NCBI GenBank assembly: GCA_946406355.1
Contig: CAMJKI010000007.1
Coordinates: forward strand, 1-54,053
Length of the DNA: 54,053 nt
DNA from: an uncultured Bacteroidales bacterium
Lineage (GTDB): Bacteria; Bacteroidota; Bacteroidia; Bacteroidales; UBA932
Reading direction: 5' to 3'
Of the stretch, positions 1 to 8,124 are shown piece after piece. A program made the translations under genes and the position numbers. Under the pieces are notes generated by a model that saw only the letters and a program-made list of their open reading frames with translations, was not told the origin of the DNA and ran no database searches. The first letter of the stretch is position 1, and every line of letters starts with the position of its first letter.

Positions 1-22
1 CCAATTAAACCAGGCATTGGTG

Positions 23-53
23 TTTGTTAATTAATTGTTACTTAATAATTTAG
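23..53 (+). promoter_or_regulatory. possible Bacteroidota promoter without a gene
   Basis: A TTTG (23-26) and a TAATTTAG (46-53) are 19 bases apart, close to the Bacteroidota -33/-7 layout. No open frame follows; the next plus-strand structure is the hairpin at 212-245. It could drive a small RNA, but AT-rich sequence gives such matches by chance. Confidence 0.2.
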
Positions 54-211
54 CCTACAATTGGAGGCCACATGGGCGCAATTGCGGACCGCAAAGATAC
101 AACTAATTATTTGATTTTCCAAAACTTATCAACAGGTTTTTTCACAGGCCCGGTCACTCCCGGCACGCCATCCATGCAAAACGTAATCCATTCAGCTGTA
201 AACAATTAAAC

Positions 212-245
212 GTTTCCCGGTGCAATCTAATTTGCACCGGGAAAC
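212..245. terminator. 14-bp perfect hairpin
   Basis: The arms 212-225 and 232-245 pair perfectly (14 bp, GC-rich) around a 6-base loop. No long T-run follows on the plus strand, but the other side is AT-rich. Ten bases later the palindrome CTGATTATCAG (256-266) appears; the same word follows the 21-bp hairpin at 42681-42728. Probably a terminator or processed 3' end. Confidence 0.5.
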
Positions 246-266
246 ACTCATTTGGCTGATTATCAG

Positions 267-520
267 ACAGTTCCATTTCGCAAGCTACCTCAAATACGGC
301 ACCAGGTCCAAATTACCGGAACAAACCGCCGTGGACTATTGTAATGCCAGACAACCGGCTATACATTGTTTCCCACACATGGTTTTGTAACTGATCCCAG
401 AAGACTTCGGTGCCCGCATTATCGACGTAATATGCTGGCACCGGAGAAAAAACTGTCATAGGGCACCACCACAACTGTCACAGACACCTACGACACTGAT
501 CCGGCTTTTTCGAGCAAAAA
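267..520. other. gene-free stretch
   Basis: With its neighbours this belongs to a gene-free stretch of about 720 bases at the window's left edge. I see no open frame with a recognisable product here. Short imperfect inverted repeats occur (for example GTGCC ... GGCAC around 410-442). It may be worn gene or mobile-element debris, but I cannot name a source. Confidence 0.4.
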
Positions 521-629
521 ACTAAAGCACACTTTTGCCCTCCCGAAGGCTGAACCGTGCTTTACACCCGTGCCGATAGATAGGGTAAAGCACAATTAGA
601 ACCCTAGAAGGCCCATAGTGTGCTTTAGT
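521..629. repeat. nested inverted repeats built on AAAGCAC
   Basis: The word AAAGCAC occurs four times in alternating orientation. The outer pair (521-533 and 617-629) is a perfect 13-bp inverted repeat and the inner pair (557-565 and 585-593) a perfect 9-bp one. The result is a hairpin within a hairpin. The function is unknown; it could be a structured RNA, a recombination site or a palindromic element. Confidence 0.6.
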
Positions 630-656
630 ACTTATCATCGAACGGCCGAAAAACAA

Positions 657-697
657 GCATCCGGGCACGGAAACAGGCCGTATTCGTGCCCGGATGC
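657..697 (-). terminator. terminator of the cdaA-mutS2-yraN-manC group
   Basis: Arms 657-669 and 685-697 form a perfect 13-bp GC-rich stem. On the minus strand it lies 26 bases after the manC-like stop and is followed by a T-rich run (TTGTTTTT). This fits a Rho-independent terminator for the minus-strand genes ending at 724. Confidence 0.7.
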
Positions 698-723
698 GGG
701 AATTCGGTAAGGGGGGCCGACCG

Positions 724-1494
724 TTACAGCCGGTCGATATCGGCCCAGCCGAAGCGGGCGGGGAAGAGCCAGGCGCGGTCCGTGTGCTCCATTACGCCAT
801 TGTCCAGAGAGATACGGGGACATTCGGCATAGGCGCGATCCACAAAGCCGGGGTCGTCAAGATGGTCCTCCCAGCCGCGGAAGAGTTCCGTAACTTCCGG
901 GATGTAGCGCTCCATTTCGGCGCAGATGGTGGCGGCTTTCCAGATGAACACGCCGCTGTTCCAGAAGAATTCGCCGGTGCGGAAAAACACCTCGGCAAGC
1001 TCCTGCGGCGGCTTTTCCGTGAAGGTTTTCACCTGCAGGGGGCCCGCCAGATTATGGGCGTTCCGGCCTTCCTTCACCTGAATGTAGCCGAAGCTCACCT
1101 CCGGCGTCTTGGGCACTACGCCCAGGGTCATGAGCACGTCGTTTTGCTCCACATAAGTGCAGGCGTCCAGCACAGTGCGGGCAAACAGATTCTCGTCCCG
1201 GATAACGGAATCCCAGGGGGTAGCAATAATCACAGCCTCCGGATCCCGCCGCCTGAGTGCATAGGCCGAATAGGCCATGCAGGGGGCCGTACCGCGCGGA
1301 TAAGGTTCCAGCAGCAGATTCCGGGGCGGCAATTCCGGAAGCACCTTCCGGGCTTCATCGGCAAAGCGGGCCAACGTTACCACCAGGATGTGGTCCTGAG
1401 GCAACACCCGCAAAAAACGTTCATAAGTAACCCGAAGCTGGAATGGAGAACCCGTTCCGTCGGCCATTATAACGCAATACCTGTGATTAGGCAT
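724..1494 (-). pseudogene. manC: decayed mannose-1-phosphate guanylyltransferase
   Basis: The 256-residue product resembles the nucleotidyltransferase domain of GDP-mannose pyrophosphorylases, which make GDP-mannose from mannose-1-phosphate and GTP; the family is usually about 350 residues. Residues 20-256 align well by eye (LTYERF-like start, PRGTAPC where PRNTAPC is usual, VKTFTEKP, WNSGVFIWK). The N-terminal nucleotide-binding loop, normally GGxGxRxWPxSR followed by PKQF, is gone: after MADG the frame jumps straight to the TYERF helix, an apparent in-frame loss of about 20 codons. The end stops at GWADIDRL, where the family continues for about 90 residues. The TPSDH motif reads TPWDS. Loss of the pyrophosphate-handling Arg and Lys argues against normal catalysis, although the frame is open. 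It is last in a co-directional group, 9 bases after yraN. It could retain a non-catalytic role. Confidence 0.75.
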
Positions 1495-1503
1495 ATTAAT
1501 TTA

Positions 1504-1878
1504 TTAGGTATACAGAGGAATCCAGGCCTGAGGAATGTAACGGACCGTGGTTTCCTGTCCGTTGAACAGCACCGACACAATATCGAAGAATACTTCCCGG
1601 CCGGCCAGATTCTTATTGTTCAAATACTTAAGGGCTGCAGCGGAAATCCTTTTCCGCTTTACGGAGTTAACTTGGTCGTCAATGGACGTTGTGACGGGGG
1701 CCTTGCGTGCCTTCACTTCCACGAAGTGCAGGCCGTCGGCAGCTTCGGAGACTATATCTATCTCCAGATGCCCTCCCCTCCAGTTCCGGTCCAGGATCTG
1801 ATGTCCCCTAGTTTGCAGGAAATCGCACGCCATCTGCTCTCCCAGTTCTCCCAGCTTACTGGTGTTTAGTACGTTCAT
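1504..1878 (-). CDS. yraN: YraN/UPF0102 family nuclease-fold protein
   Basis: This 124-residue protein matches the UPF0102 family in length and motifs: KLGELGEQMACDFLQTRGH near the start, then RNWR, EIDIV and FVEVKAR, the ExD...ExK core of a PD-(D/E)XK nuclease fold. The biochemical role in the family is poorly defined; it is usually described as a putative endonuclease linked to Holliday-junction-like folds. It sits between mutS2 and the decayed manC-like gene on the same strand, 34 bases after the mutS2 stop, so it is probably co-transcribed. The ATG at 1878 starts directly before the conserved region. Confidence 0.88.
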   Translation of the reverse strand: MNVLNTSKLGELGEQMACDFLQTRGHQILDRNWRGGHLEIDIVSEAADGLHFVEVKARKAPVTTSIDDQVNSVKRKRISAAALKYLNNKNLAGREVFFDIVSVLFNGQETTVRYIPQAWIPLYT

Positions 1879-1912
1879 TCAGGTTTATTAGGTTTAGTAC
1901 AGTCTATCAGTT

Positions 1913-4426
1913 TTAGCCAAATTTTACTACCGTAACGCCGGAACCGCCAAACTGGACCTGTTCGTCCGCTACGGATTTGACGCCCGGTACCGTCCGCACA
2001 TATTTCTGGATTTCCTCGTGCAGGGCGCCCGTCCCTTTACCATGCAAAATTCGCACCGAACTTACGTTTAGCATGATGGCATCGTCAATATATCGCATCA
2101 CCTGCTCCAGGGCGTCGTTTACGCGCTCCCCACGTACGTCCAGCTCCATCTTAAAACGGGCCTTCCGCTCCTGCAAAGCCGCATCGTACACAGCTCTGGG
2201 ACGGTTTTCCACCGGTTTGGAGGCCGCCTTGAATTCATTGGAAGTAATGCGTTCTACGCGGTCCAAGGGCAGTTTCGTGGTGATATTACCCACAATTACC
2301 GTCACCGCCTTGGTGGACACTTTGGACACTTCGCCCACCAGGCCGTTATCCTTTATCCGCACTTTTTCGCCCACCTTCAAGGGCGCCTCCCGGAAGGCCT
2401 GGAGTTTCCTGGCTTCGGCCTCTTCCTGTTCCATCTTCTGCAGGGTTTCGGCCGATGCACGGCGCTTCTTCCGCTGCATCTCCCGCTCCTTGCGGTCTTT
2501 AACGGTGCGCAGTTTCTTGTCGATATATTCGTCGCGGGAACGGCGGCTGCTGGCCAAGGCGCCCAGGAAGCCCTGCAACTCTTCGCGGGCCTCGCGGGTT
2601 TCCGCCTTGCCGGCCTGCGACTCGCGGATGGTGCGAATGGTGCTTTCTACCTGCTTGTTGGCGTCCTTCACTATCTTCTCGGCCTCCTGACGGGCCTCTT
2701 CCAGAATGTTCCGGCGCATGTCCTTGATATCCTCCAGCTCCTTCTGGTAACGGTCGGTAAGGGTATCCAGGGTTTTGTCCGTAGCGCGGATCTTGGTGAG
2801 CTTTTCGTCCAGGGCGCGGCGGTTGCGGGCTATCTTCCGCAGGTTCCGCTCAATGCCCACATACTGTTCGCCGGCACGTTCTTCGGCATCCCGCACAAGG
2901 GCTTCCGGCAGGCCCATCTTGCGGGCCAGCTCAAAGGCGAAGGAGGAGCCCGGCAGGCCCATCTCCAGCTGGAACAGCGGCGTAACCGTAGCGGCATCGA
3001 ACTGCATGGCGCCGTTCACCACGCCCGATTCGGCACCGGCGGCATACAACTTCAGGTTGGTGTAGTGGGTAGTTATAACGCCATATGCCCCACGGGTGTC
3101 CAGCTCGTGCAGGATAGCCTCGGCAATGGCGCCGCCGGCCGCCGGTTCCGTACCGGAGCCAAATTCGTCTATGAGCACCAGCGTACGGCCGTCGGCCACC
3201 TTCAGCAGCTGCTTCATGTCGGAGAGGAAGGAGCTGTAGGTGGAAAGGTCGTTCTCCAGCGACTGGTCGTCGCCGATAGAAACCATAATTCTGTCAAACA
3301 CAGGCAGTTCCGACGTCTCCGAGGTAGGGATGAGCATCCCCCACTGGAACATGTACTGCAGCAGGCCCACCGTCTTGAGGCACACGCTCTTGCCGCCTGC
3401 GTTGGGGCCGGAAATCAGCAGGATGCGCTTTTCCGGCGTAAGAGTTACGGTAAGCGGGACAATGGACTTTTTCTCCCGCCGGAGACTGCGTTCCAGCAGC
3501 GGATGGCGGGCCTTCCTGAGGCTCAGTTCCCCGCTCTGGGACAGCAGCGGCATACCCGCAATAAAGTCCAGCGCCACGTGCGCCTTGGCCATATTGAAGT
3601 CCAGTTCGCCCACAAAGGTAGCGCCAGCCTTCAGCTCCGGCACATAAGGGCGCAGGAAGTCGGAGAATTCGCGCAGGATGCGGGCAATTTCCCGCGTTTC
3701 GGCAAAGTGCAGGTCCGAAATCTCGTTCTGCAGGGCCACAATTTCGGCCGGCTCCATGAAGGTGGTTTTGCCCGTGGCCGATTCGTCGTACACAAAGCCG
3801 GCAAACTGCCGTTTCTTGGCGGCCGATATGGGAATGAGCATCTTTCCGTCGCGGATGGCCACGCTGGCATCGGCATCGGTGAAGCCGTCCTGCTGCGCCT
3901 TCCGGAGAATGGCGTTCATCCGCTTGGAAATGTTGATTTCCTGTTCTTTGATGCTGCGGCGGATGGTGTACAACTCGTCCGACGCCGTGTCTTTGATTTC
4001 CCCGTGGCGGTCCAGAATGGAATCTATCCGGCGCATCACATCGACCGGGGCGGTAATACCGGAAGCCAGATGCTGTAAATTGGGGTAGATGCCCTCCTTA
4101 ACGGTATGGAAGAAATGCAGCGCCTTCCGGAGCGTATCCAGCAGGGTGCGCAGCTTTCCCAAGGAAAGCAAGTCGATGGAAGCGCTGTTCCCGATGGGTT
4201 CCAGGAAAGGCAGGGCGTCTATATATCCGCTGGTAGGGAAGCTGTCCTCGAACATGAGGATGAGGCGCATTTCGTCGGTAAGCAGGTGCCGCTTGTGGAT
4301 TTCTTCGCCAACAGTACAGAAATCCTCGTTCTCTACCCGCGCAGCGGCATAGTCCGTTGAACAACGGTCCTGGATGGCCGTCCGCACCTTGTCGAACCCC
4401 AGCTTTGCTTCCAGCCTTGCGTCCAT
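1913..4426 (-). CDS. mutS2: MutS2 ATPase/endonuclease
   Basis: The 837-residue protein has the MutS2 layout: MutS core and lever helices, an ATPase with Walker A (SGPNAGGKS, near residue 340) and Walker B (LIDEFGSGTEP), a long Lys/Glu-rich coiled coil (about 520-660), a KOW-like segment (VGEKVRIKDNGLVGEV), and a C-terminal Smr domain with LDVRGER and HGKGTGAL. In other bacteria MutS2 acts on branched or recombination DNA or on stalled ribosomes rather than in mismatch repair; which applies here cannot be told. Its ATG shares one base with the cdaA stop (TAATG), so the two are translationally coupled. Confidence 0.96.
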   Translation of the reverse strand: MDARLEAKLGFDKVRTAIQDRCSTDYAAARVENEDFCTVGEEIHKRHLLTDEMRLILMFEDSFPTSGYIDALPFLEPIGNSASIDLLSLGKLRTLLDTLRKALHFFHTVKEGIYPNLQHLASGITAPVDVMRRIDSILDRHGEIKDTASDELYTIRRSIKEQEINISKRMNAILRKAQQDGFTDADASVAIRDGKMLIPISAAKKRQFAGFVYDESATGKTTFMEPAEIVALQNEISDLHFAETREIARILREFSDFLRPYVPELKAGATFVGELDFNMAKAHVALDFIAGMPLLSQSGELSLRKARHPLLERSLRREKKSIVPLTVTLTPEKRILLISGPNAGGKSVCLKTVGLLQYMFQWGMLIPTSETSELPVFDRIMVSIGDDQSLENDLSTYSSFLSDMKQLLKVADGRTLVLIDEFGSGTEPAAGGAIAEAILHELDTRGAYGVITTHYTNLKLYAAGAESGVVNGAMQFDAATVTPLFQLEMGLPGSSFAFELARKMGLPEALVRDAEERAGEQYVGIERNLRKIARNRRALDEKLTKIRATDKTLDTLTDRYQKELEDIKDMRRNILEEARQEAEKIVKDANKQVESTIRTIRESQAGKAETREAREELQGFLGALASSRRSRDEYIDKKLRTVKDRKEREMQRKKRRASAETLQKMEQEEAEARKLQAFREAPLKVGEKVRIKDNGLVGEVSKVSTKAVTVIVGNITTKLPLDRVERITSNEFKAASKPVENRPRAVYDAALQERKARFKMELDVRGERVNDALEQVMRYIDDAIMLNVSSVRILHGKGTGALHEEIQKYVRTVPGVKSVADEQVQFGGSGVTVVKFG

Positions 4427-5244
4427 TATTCCTCCTCTTTCTGGGTAATGGCCCCGCCAACCAGCTCCCGCAATTCCTGCGGGTCTTTCACCGTGCGGAT
4501 TTCCCCTGTGCGAACGAAGGAGATCCGGCCCGTTTCCTCGGATACCACAATGACGGCTGCGTCGGAATTCTCACTCATGCCGATGGCGGCCCGGTGGCGC
4601 ATGCCGTAATGCGCCGGAATGTCGGTGCGGTCGGTCATGGGCAGCTGGCAACGGGCGGCCACAATGCGGTCGCCCTGAATGATCATGGCGCCGTCGTGCA
4701 GCGGTGAATTTTTAAAAAAGATGTTCATCACCAGGCGCCGGTTGATTTCGGCATCGAAGCGGTCGCCGGTAGACATGTATTCGTCCAGGGACGATTTCTT
4801 CTGCAGCACGATGAGGGCGCCGGTATGCTCTGCTGCCATGGCGCGCACAGCCTCTGAAAGTTCCACAACGGCACGGGAACCCATCTCTTCTTCCTTGATA
4901 CCCAACAGCCTGTTAAACAGGTCCCCGGTTCGTTTTGCCAGGCCGGAATTCACCGCCAGACGGTTGAGCAGATGGCGGATTTCCGGCTGGAACAGAATGA
5001 TGATGGCCAGCACACCCACATCCAGGAGGGCGCTTAGCAGCACCGTCATCATGCGCATATTCAGGGCCTTTACCACGGCCTGGACCACCAGCAGAACTAC
5101 CAGTACCAACACGATATTGAGCACGGTGGAGTCGCCCTTGATGCTGCGGATGAGGAAATAGATGATGCCGGCCACCATCAAGATGTCCAACACATCGGCC
5201 CACCCGAAGCTGAGGAATCCGAATATGCCCAACAGTTGTACCAT
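4426..5244 (-). CDS. cdaA: diadenylate cyclase CdaA
   Basis: It makes cyclic di-AMP from two ATP at the inner membrane. Of 272 residues the first about 90 hold three hydrophobic helices (near 10-32, 40-62, 68-90). The DAC domain follows, with both signature motifs: DGA at 184-186 and RHR at 216-218, the latter inside MRHRAAIGMSE. Length and topology match CdaA/DacA. It is the first gene of a group with mutS2 and yraN; a TAnnTTTG box lies just upstream at 5251-5258. The pairing with mutS2 is conserved in my recollection of Bacteroidota genomes, but no functional link is proven. Confidence 0.96.
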   Translation of the reverse strand: MVQLLGIFGFLSFGWADVLDILMVAGIIYFLIRSIKGDSTVLNIVLVLVVLLVVQAVVKALNMRMMTVLLSALLDVGVLAIIILFQPEIRHLLNRLAVNSGLAKRTGDLFNRLLGIKEEEMGSRAVVELSEAVRAMAAEHTGALIVLQKKSSLDEYMSTGDRFDAEINRRLVMNIFFKNSPLHDGAMIIQGDRIVAARCQLPMTDRTDIPAHYGMRHRAAIGMSENSDAAVIVVSEETGRISFVRTGEIRTVKDPQELRELVGGAITQKEEE

Positions 5245-5250
5245 GGACTA

Positions 5251-5258
5251 CAAAGATA
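5251..5258 (-). promoter_or_regulatory. -7 box (TATCTTTG) for cdaA
   Basis: TATCTTTG on the minus strand, 6 bases upstream of the cdaA ATG, so the leader would be almost absent. It overlaps the small GCGAT/ATCGC inverted repeat just after the thrA stop. Confidence 0.5.
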
Positions 5259-5264
5259 GCGATT

Positions 5265-7334
5265 TTATCGCAATATATCGTTGAGGATACTGCTGGCGGC
5301 TTCGCGGGCACCTTCACCGGGACCCTGGATTACCAGCGGATAGGGATGGAAGGCGCTGCGCACGATAATGGCGTTTTCCGTGCCGCGGAGATGATAGGCC
5401 GGATGCACGGGCGGCACATTCCTTATGCCGATGCTGGCCCTGTAACCGCCTTCAGCCTTTTCCAGAGATGCCACAAAGCGGCGGCGGAAACCCTGGGCTT
5501 CGGCCTGGCGAGCCGCTTCGGCAAACTGCGGTTCGGCGGCTTCCAGGCCTTCGTAGAAGCGTTCCATCGGCACGTCGAACAGTTCGGCGGGGATTACTGG
5601 AGCTACCTGCACATCGGCCTCTTCCAGCCTTACGCCGGCTTCGCGGGCCAGGATTAGCAGCTTCCGGAGGGCATCCCGGCCGCCCAGGTCCATGCGCGGG
5701 TCCGGTTCGGTGAGCCCGGCTTCCTGGGCCTTCCGTACCAGGGAGGCAAAGCTTTCCCCGCCGGGGCGGTAATCGCTCAAAATCTGGTTGAGCGTGCAGG
5801 AAACCACGGCCTCTATGGACAGCACTTCGTCGCAGCTGTTGGCTCCGCGGGCGATGGACTCCAGCATGGGCAGGGCGGCGCCCACGGTGGTTTCGTAGCG
5901 GAAAAAGGCACCGTTTTCCCGGGCTGCTGCATGCAAGGATGCATACGTAACATAAGGAACGGCGAAGGAACGGCGGTTGGAAGACACCACGTTAAGCCCG
6001 GCGGCAAACAGCTGTGGATAGCGCTGATACAAAGTTTCGCTGTTGGTGCAGTCCACGAATACGGAGCCCTTGGGGGCGCGGGCACAGACGGCATCTACAT
6101 AGTCTCCCTCTTCCGAAGGGAGACCGGGACGGCCACTCATGTCTATGCTGTAATGGCGGGAGTTGGCCACTCCCACGATCCGGATAATCTTGCCGGTGCG
6201 TTCGGCCACGGTGGCGGCACTCTGGCCCACCATTTCCACCAGCGCCTTCCCAACGGCGCCGTAACCGGCGATGAACAGATTCACCTGTTCTACGGGCAAA
6301 GTCTCGAAGAATGCCCTGTGCAGCGCCCTGAGGGCAGGGATTTCCACTGCGGGACGCACTGTAAGGAGCACGTTCCCGTCTTCTTCCCACACGCGCAGCG
6401 GGGCGATGCCGGCTCCCGTGAGGGCGGCCTCCACGTCCTGGACGGCGCTGCTTCCCACCAGGCAAAGCTCCACTATGGAGTCCCGCTTCTGTGATGCCAG
6501 ACCCACGTTTTCGCTCTCCCGTGCGGCGGCCGAAATTACGGTCTTGCCGCCGTCCGGAGCAAAGGTGTTAAGGATTTCTATGGCGATGCCCGCCTCCATG
6601 GCCGGGGCCACCGTGGGGGCATACAGCACCTTGGCACCGTGTTCGGCCATCTGCAGGGCGGCGTTGTAAGTCATTTCGGGGATGGTGCGGGCCCGGGACA
6701 CCTGTTTGGGGTTGGCCGTCATGATGCCGGGCACGTCGGTCCAGATCTGGAGACTTTCGGCCTGCAGGGCGGCTGCATACAAGGCGGCGCTGTAGTCCGA
6801 TCCGCCGCGCCCCAGGGTGCTTACGCCGCCTTCCGGGGTTCCGCAAATGAATCCGGGAGCCACAAAGATATCGGCCCGGTTCTCCCTTACCGCTTCGGCT
6901 ATATTTCTGTAGGTGAGGCCCAGGTTGCCCTGAATCACCAGCTTCCGGGAATCCAGCCAGCAGGTGCGGTAGCCGTCGGCCTCCAATTTGGCGGTTAGGA
7001 TGGTGGTGGAAAAGATTTCTCCGTAAGTGACCTTTTCCGGGTCCGGCGCAGTAAGCATTTCCCGGAACAGGGCATCTGTCCGTTCCAGCATGCTACGGCG
7101 TTCGGCTCCGGTGAAAAGGCGCGTCACAATGTCCCTGTGCCGTTTTTTCAGCTCTTCCAGGGGTTCCAGATTGCCGTCGGCTATTTGCAGCAAAGCATCG
7201 GTGCAACCACTGATGGCCGAACTCACCAGCACCACACAACCCTTAACGGTCTCCTTTCCCACGATGTCCAGTACGCGGGAAATATTGGTAGCGGAAGCAA
7301 CGGAAGATCCGCCGAATTTTAATACCCGAAACAT
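5265..7334 (-). CDS. thrA: bifunctional aspartate kinase/homoserine dehydrogenase
   Basis: It catalyses the first step of the aspartate family (aspartate to aspartyl phosphate) and the later reduction of aspartate semialdehyde to homoserine. The kinase spans about residues 1-270 (KFGGSS at 6-11, GFICGTPEG, GRGGSDYSA). The homoserine dehydrogenase starts with an NAD(P)-binding loop, AGYGAVGKALVE, near 356, and contains FRYETTVGAALP. At 689 residues it is about 120 shorter than the usual 810-820. The loss falls between the two enzymes (about 270-350), where two ACT domains normally sense threonine; only about one ACT-sized unit remains. Feedback control may therefore differ. It lies after dapB on the same strand. 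Confidence 0.95.
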   Translation of the reverse strand: MFRVLKFGGSSVASATNISRVLDIVGKETVKGCVVLVSSAISGCTDALLQIADGNLEPLEELKKRHRDIVTRLFTGAERRSMLERTDALFREMLTAPDPEKVTYGEIFSTTILTAKLEADGYRTCWLDSRKLVIQGNLGLTYRNIAEAVRENRADIFVAPGFICGTPEGGVSTLGRGGSDYSAALYAAALQAESLQIWTDVPGIMTANPKQVSRARTIPEMTYNAALQMAEHGAKVLYAPTVAPAMEAGIAIEILNTFAPDGGKTVISAAARESENVGLASQKRDSIVELCLVGSSAVQDVEAALTGAGIAPLRVWEEDGNVLLTVRPAVEIPALRALHRAFFETLPVEQVNLFIAGYGAVGKALVEMVGQSAATVAERTGKIIRIVGVANSRHYSIDMSGRPGLPSEEGDYVDAVCARAPKGSVFVDCTNSETLYQRYPQLFAAGLNVVSSNRRSFAVPYVTYASLHAAARENGAFFRYETTVGAALPMLESIARGANSCDEVLSIEAVVSCTLNQILSDYRPGGESFASLVRKAQEAGLTEPDPRMDLGGRDALRKLLILAREAGVRLEEADVQVAPVIPAELFDVPMERFYEGLEAAEPQFAEAARQAEAQGFRRRFVASLEKAEGGYRASIGIRNVPPVHPAYHLRGTENAIIVRSAFHPYPLVIQGPGEGAREAASSILNDILR

Positions 7335-7341
7335 ATTGCTG

Positions 7342-7349
7342 CAAAGTTA
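7342..7349 (-). promoter_or_regulatory. -7 box (TAACTTTG) for thrA
   Basis: TAACTTTG on the minus strand, 7 bases before the thrA ATG, in the 56-base gap after dapB. A separate start site for thrA is plausible. Confidence 0.45.
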
Positions 7350-7390
7350 GCAAATATTTGCATTTGCCCATGCAGCGGAAGGGCGGCCAT

Positions 7391-8053
7391 TTAGAGCAAA
7401 TCGCCGAATTCGTGCACGCCCGTGAGGCCCTCGGTGAGGGTAACGGCCACCACGGCACCCACGGCCAGCCCCTCGCGGGAGAAGGCTTCGTGCCGGAAGG
7501 TGAGCTTATCGCAGGCCGATTCATACGTAACCGTATGGATGCCAGGCACCTCCCCTTCGCGGATAGCGGTGATTTCCGGCGTTACGCCCAGGCCTTCCTC
7601 AACCAGTTTGCCCAGCGACTTGGCCGTTCCGGACGGCGCATCCAGTTTGTGAATATGATGGACTTCCTCAATAGACGGCGTATATCCGGCCCCTTTCAGC
7701 AGGGCCGATGCCTTCTTAACGGCGGCAAACAGGGCATTCACGCCCAGGGAGAAATTGGAAGCATAGATGAGCGGCGTGCCGGCTTCCTCGAAGGCCTTGA
7801 ATACATCGGCCTCTATGTCGTTCCAGCCGGTGGTCCCCACCACGGCCGCCTTGAAGTGTTTGGCAATGAAGGGGTAATTGGCCCGGAAAGCGTCCGGTGT
7901 AGTGAAATCTACACACACGCACTCCCTGGCCACCGCCGGGTCCGTAGCCGTAATGTCCTCACTGGCCTCCACCAGCTCTATCCCCCGCTTTTGGAGCTCC
8001 TTCTCTATCATGTGGCCCATCCGGCCGTATCCGCTGATAATTACCTTAAGCAT
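7391..8053 (-). CDS. dapB: 4-hydroxy-tetrahydrodipicolinate reductase
   Basis: It reduces the DapA product to tetrahydrodipicolinate with NAD(P)H. The 220-residue protein has a Rossmann loop GYGRMG at 8-13, TTGWND, the SNFSLGVN segment, and the catalytic signature EEVHHIHKLDAPSGTAK (His-His at 132-133, DAPSGTA 138-144). It is shorter than the 270-residue E. coli enzyme, mainly in the N-terminal half. The start is the only ATG before the Rossmann strand. It is preceded by a hairpin (8098-8121) that separates it from the dapE-like gene and followed by thrA. Confidence 0.96.
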   Translation of the reverse strand: MLKVIISGYGRMGHMIEKELQKRGIELVEASEDITATDPAVARECVCVDFTTPDAFRANYPFIAKHFKAAVVGTTGWNDIEADVFKAFEEAGTPLIYASNFSLGVNALFAAVKKASALLKGAGYTPSIEEVHHIHKLDAPSGTAKSLGKLVEEGLGVTPEITAIREGEVPGIHTVTYESACDKLTFRHEAFSREGLAVGAVVAVTLTEGLTGVHEFGDLL

Positions 8054-8097
8054 ACTCTTGCTGCTATTTGCTTAATTCTTAGACACTTATGTTTTTC

Positions 8098-8121
8098 TCC
8101 CTGTGATTCCGGTTACAGGGA
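8098..8121. terminator. hairpin related to the one at 42681-42728
   Basis: Arms 8098-8106 and 8113-8121 pair over 9 bp (one G-T) around TTCCGG. The core CTCCCTGTGATTCC and ACAGGGA are also found, on the opposite strand, in the long hairpin at 42681-42728. A T-run (8092-8096) follows it in minus-strand direction, so it probably ends the dapE-like transcript. Confidence 0.55.
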
Positions 8122-8124
8122 CGA

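Noticed and set aside
267..480. A transposase or zinc-finger fragment in the left gene-free region
   Set aside because: One frame gives a CPH-like string, but it is short, interrupted and not convincing.
694..1869. Plus-strand open frame of 391 codons
   Set aside because: It is antisense to the manC-like and yraN frames and matches nothing recognisable.
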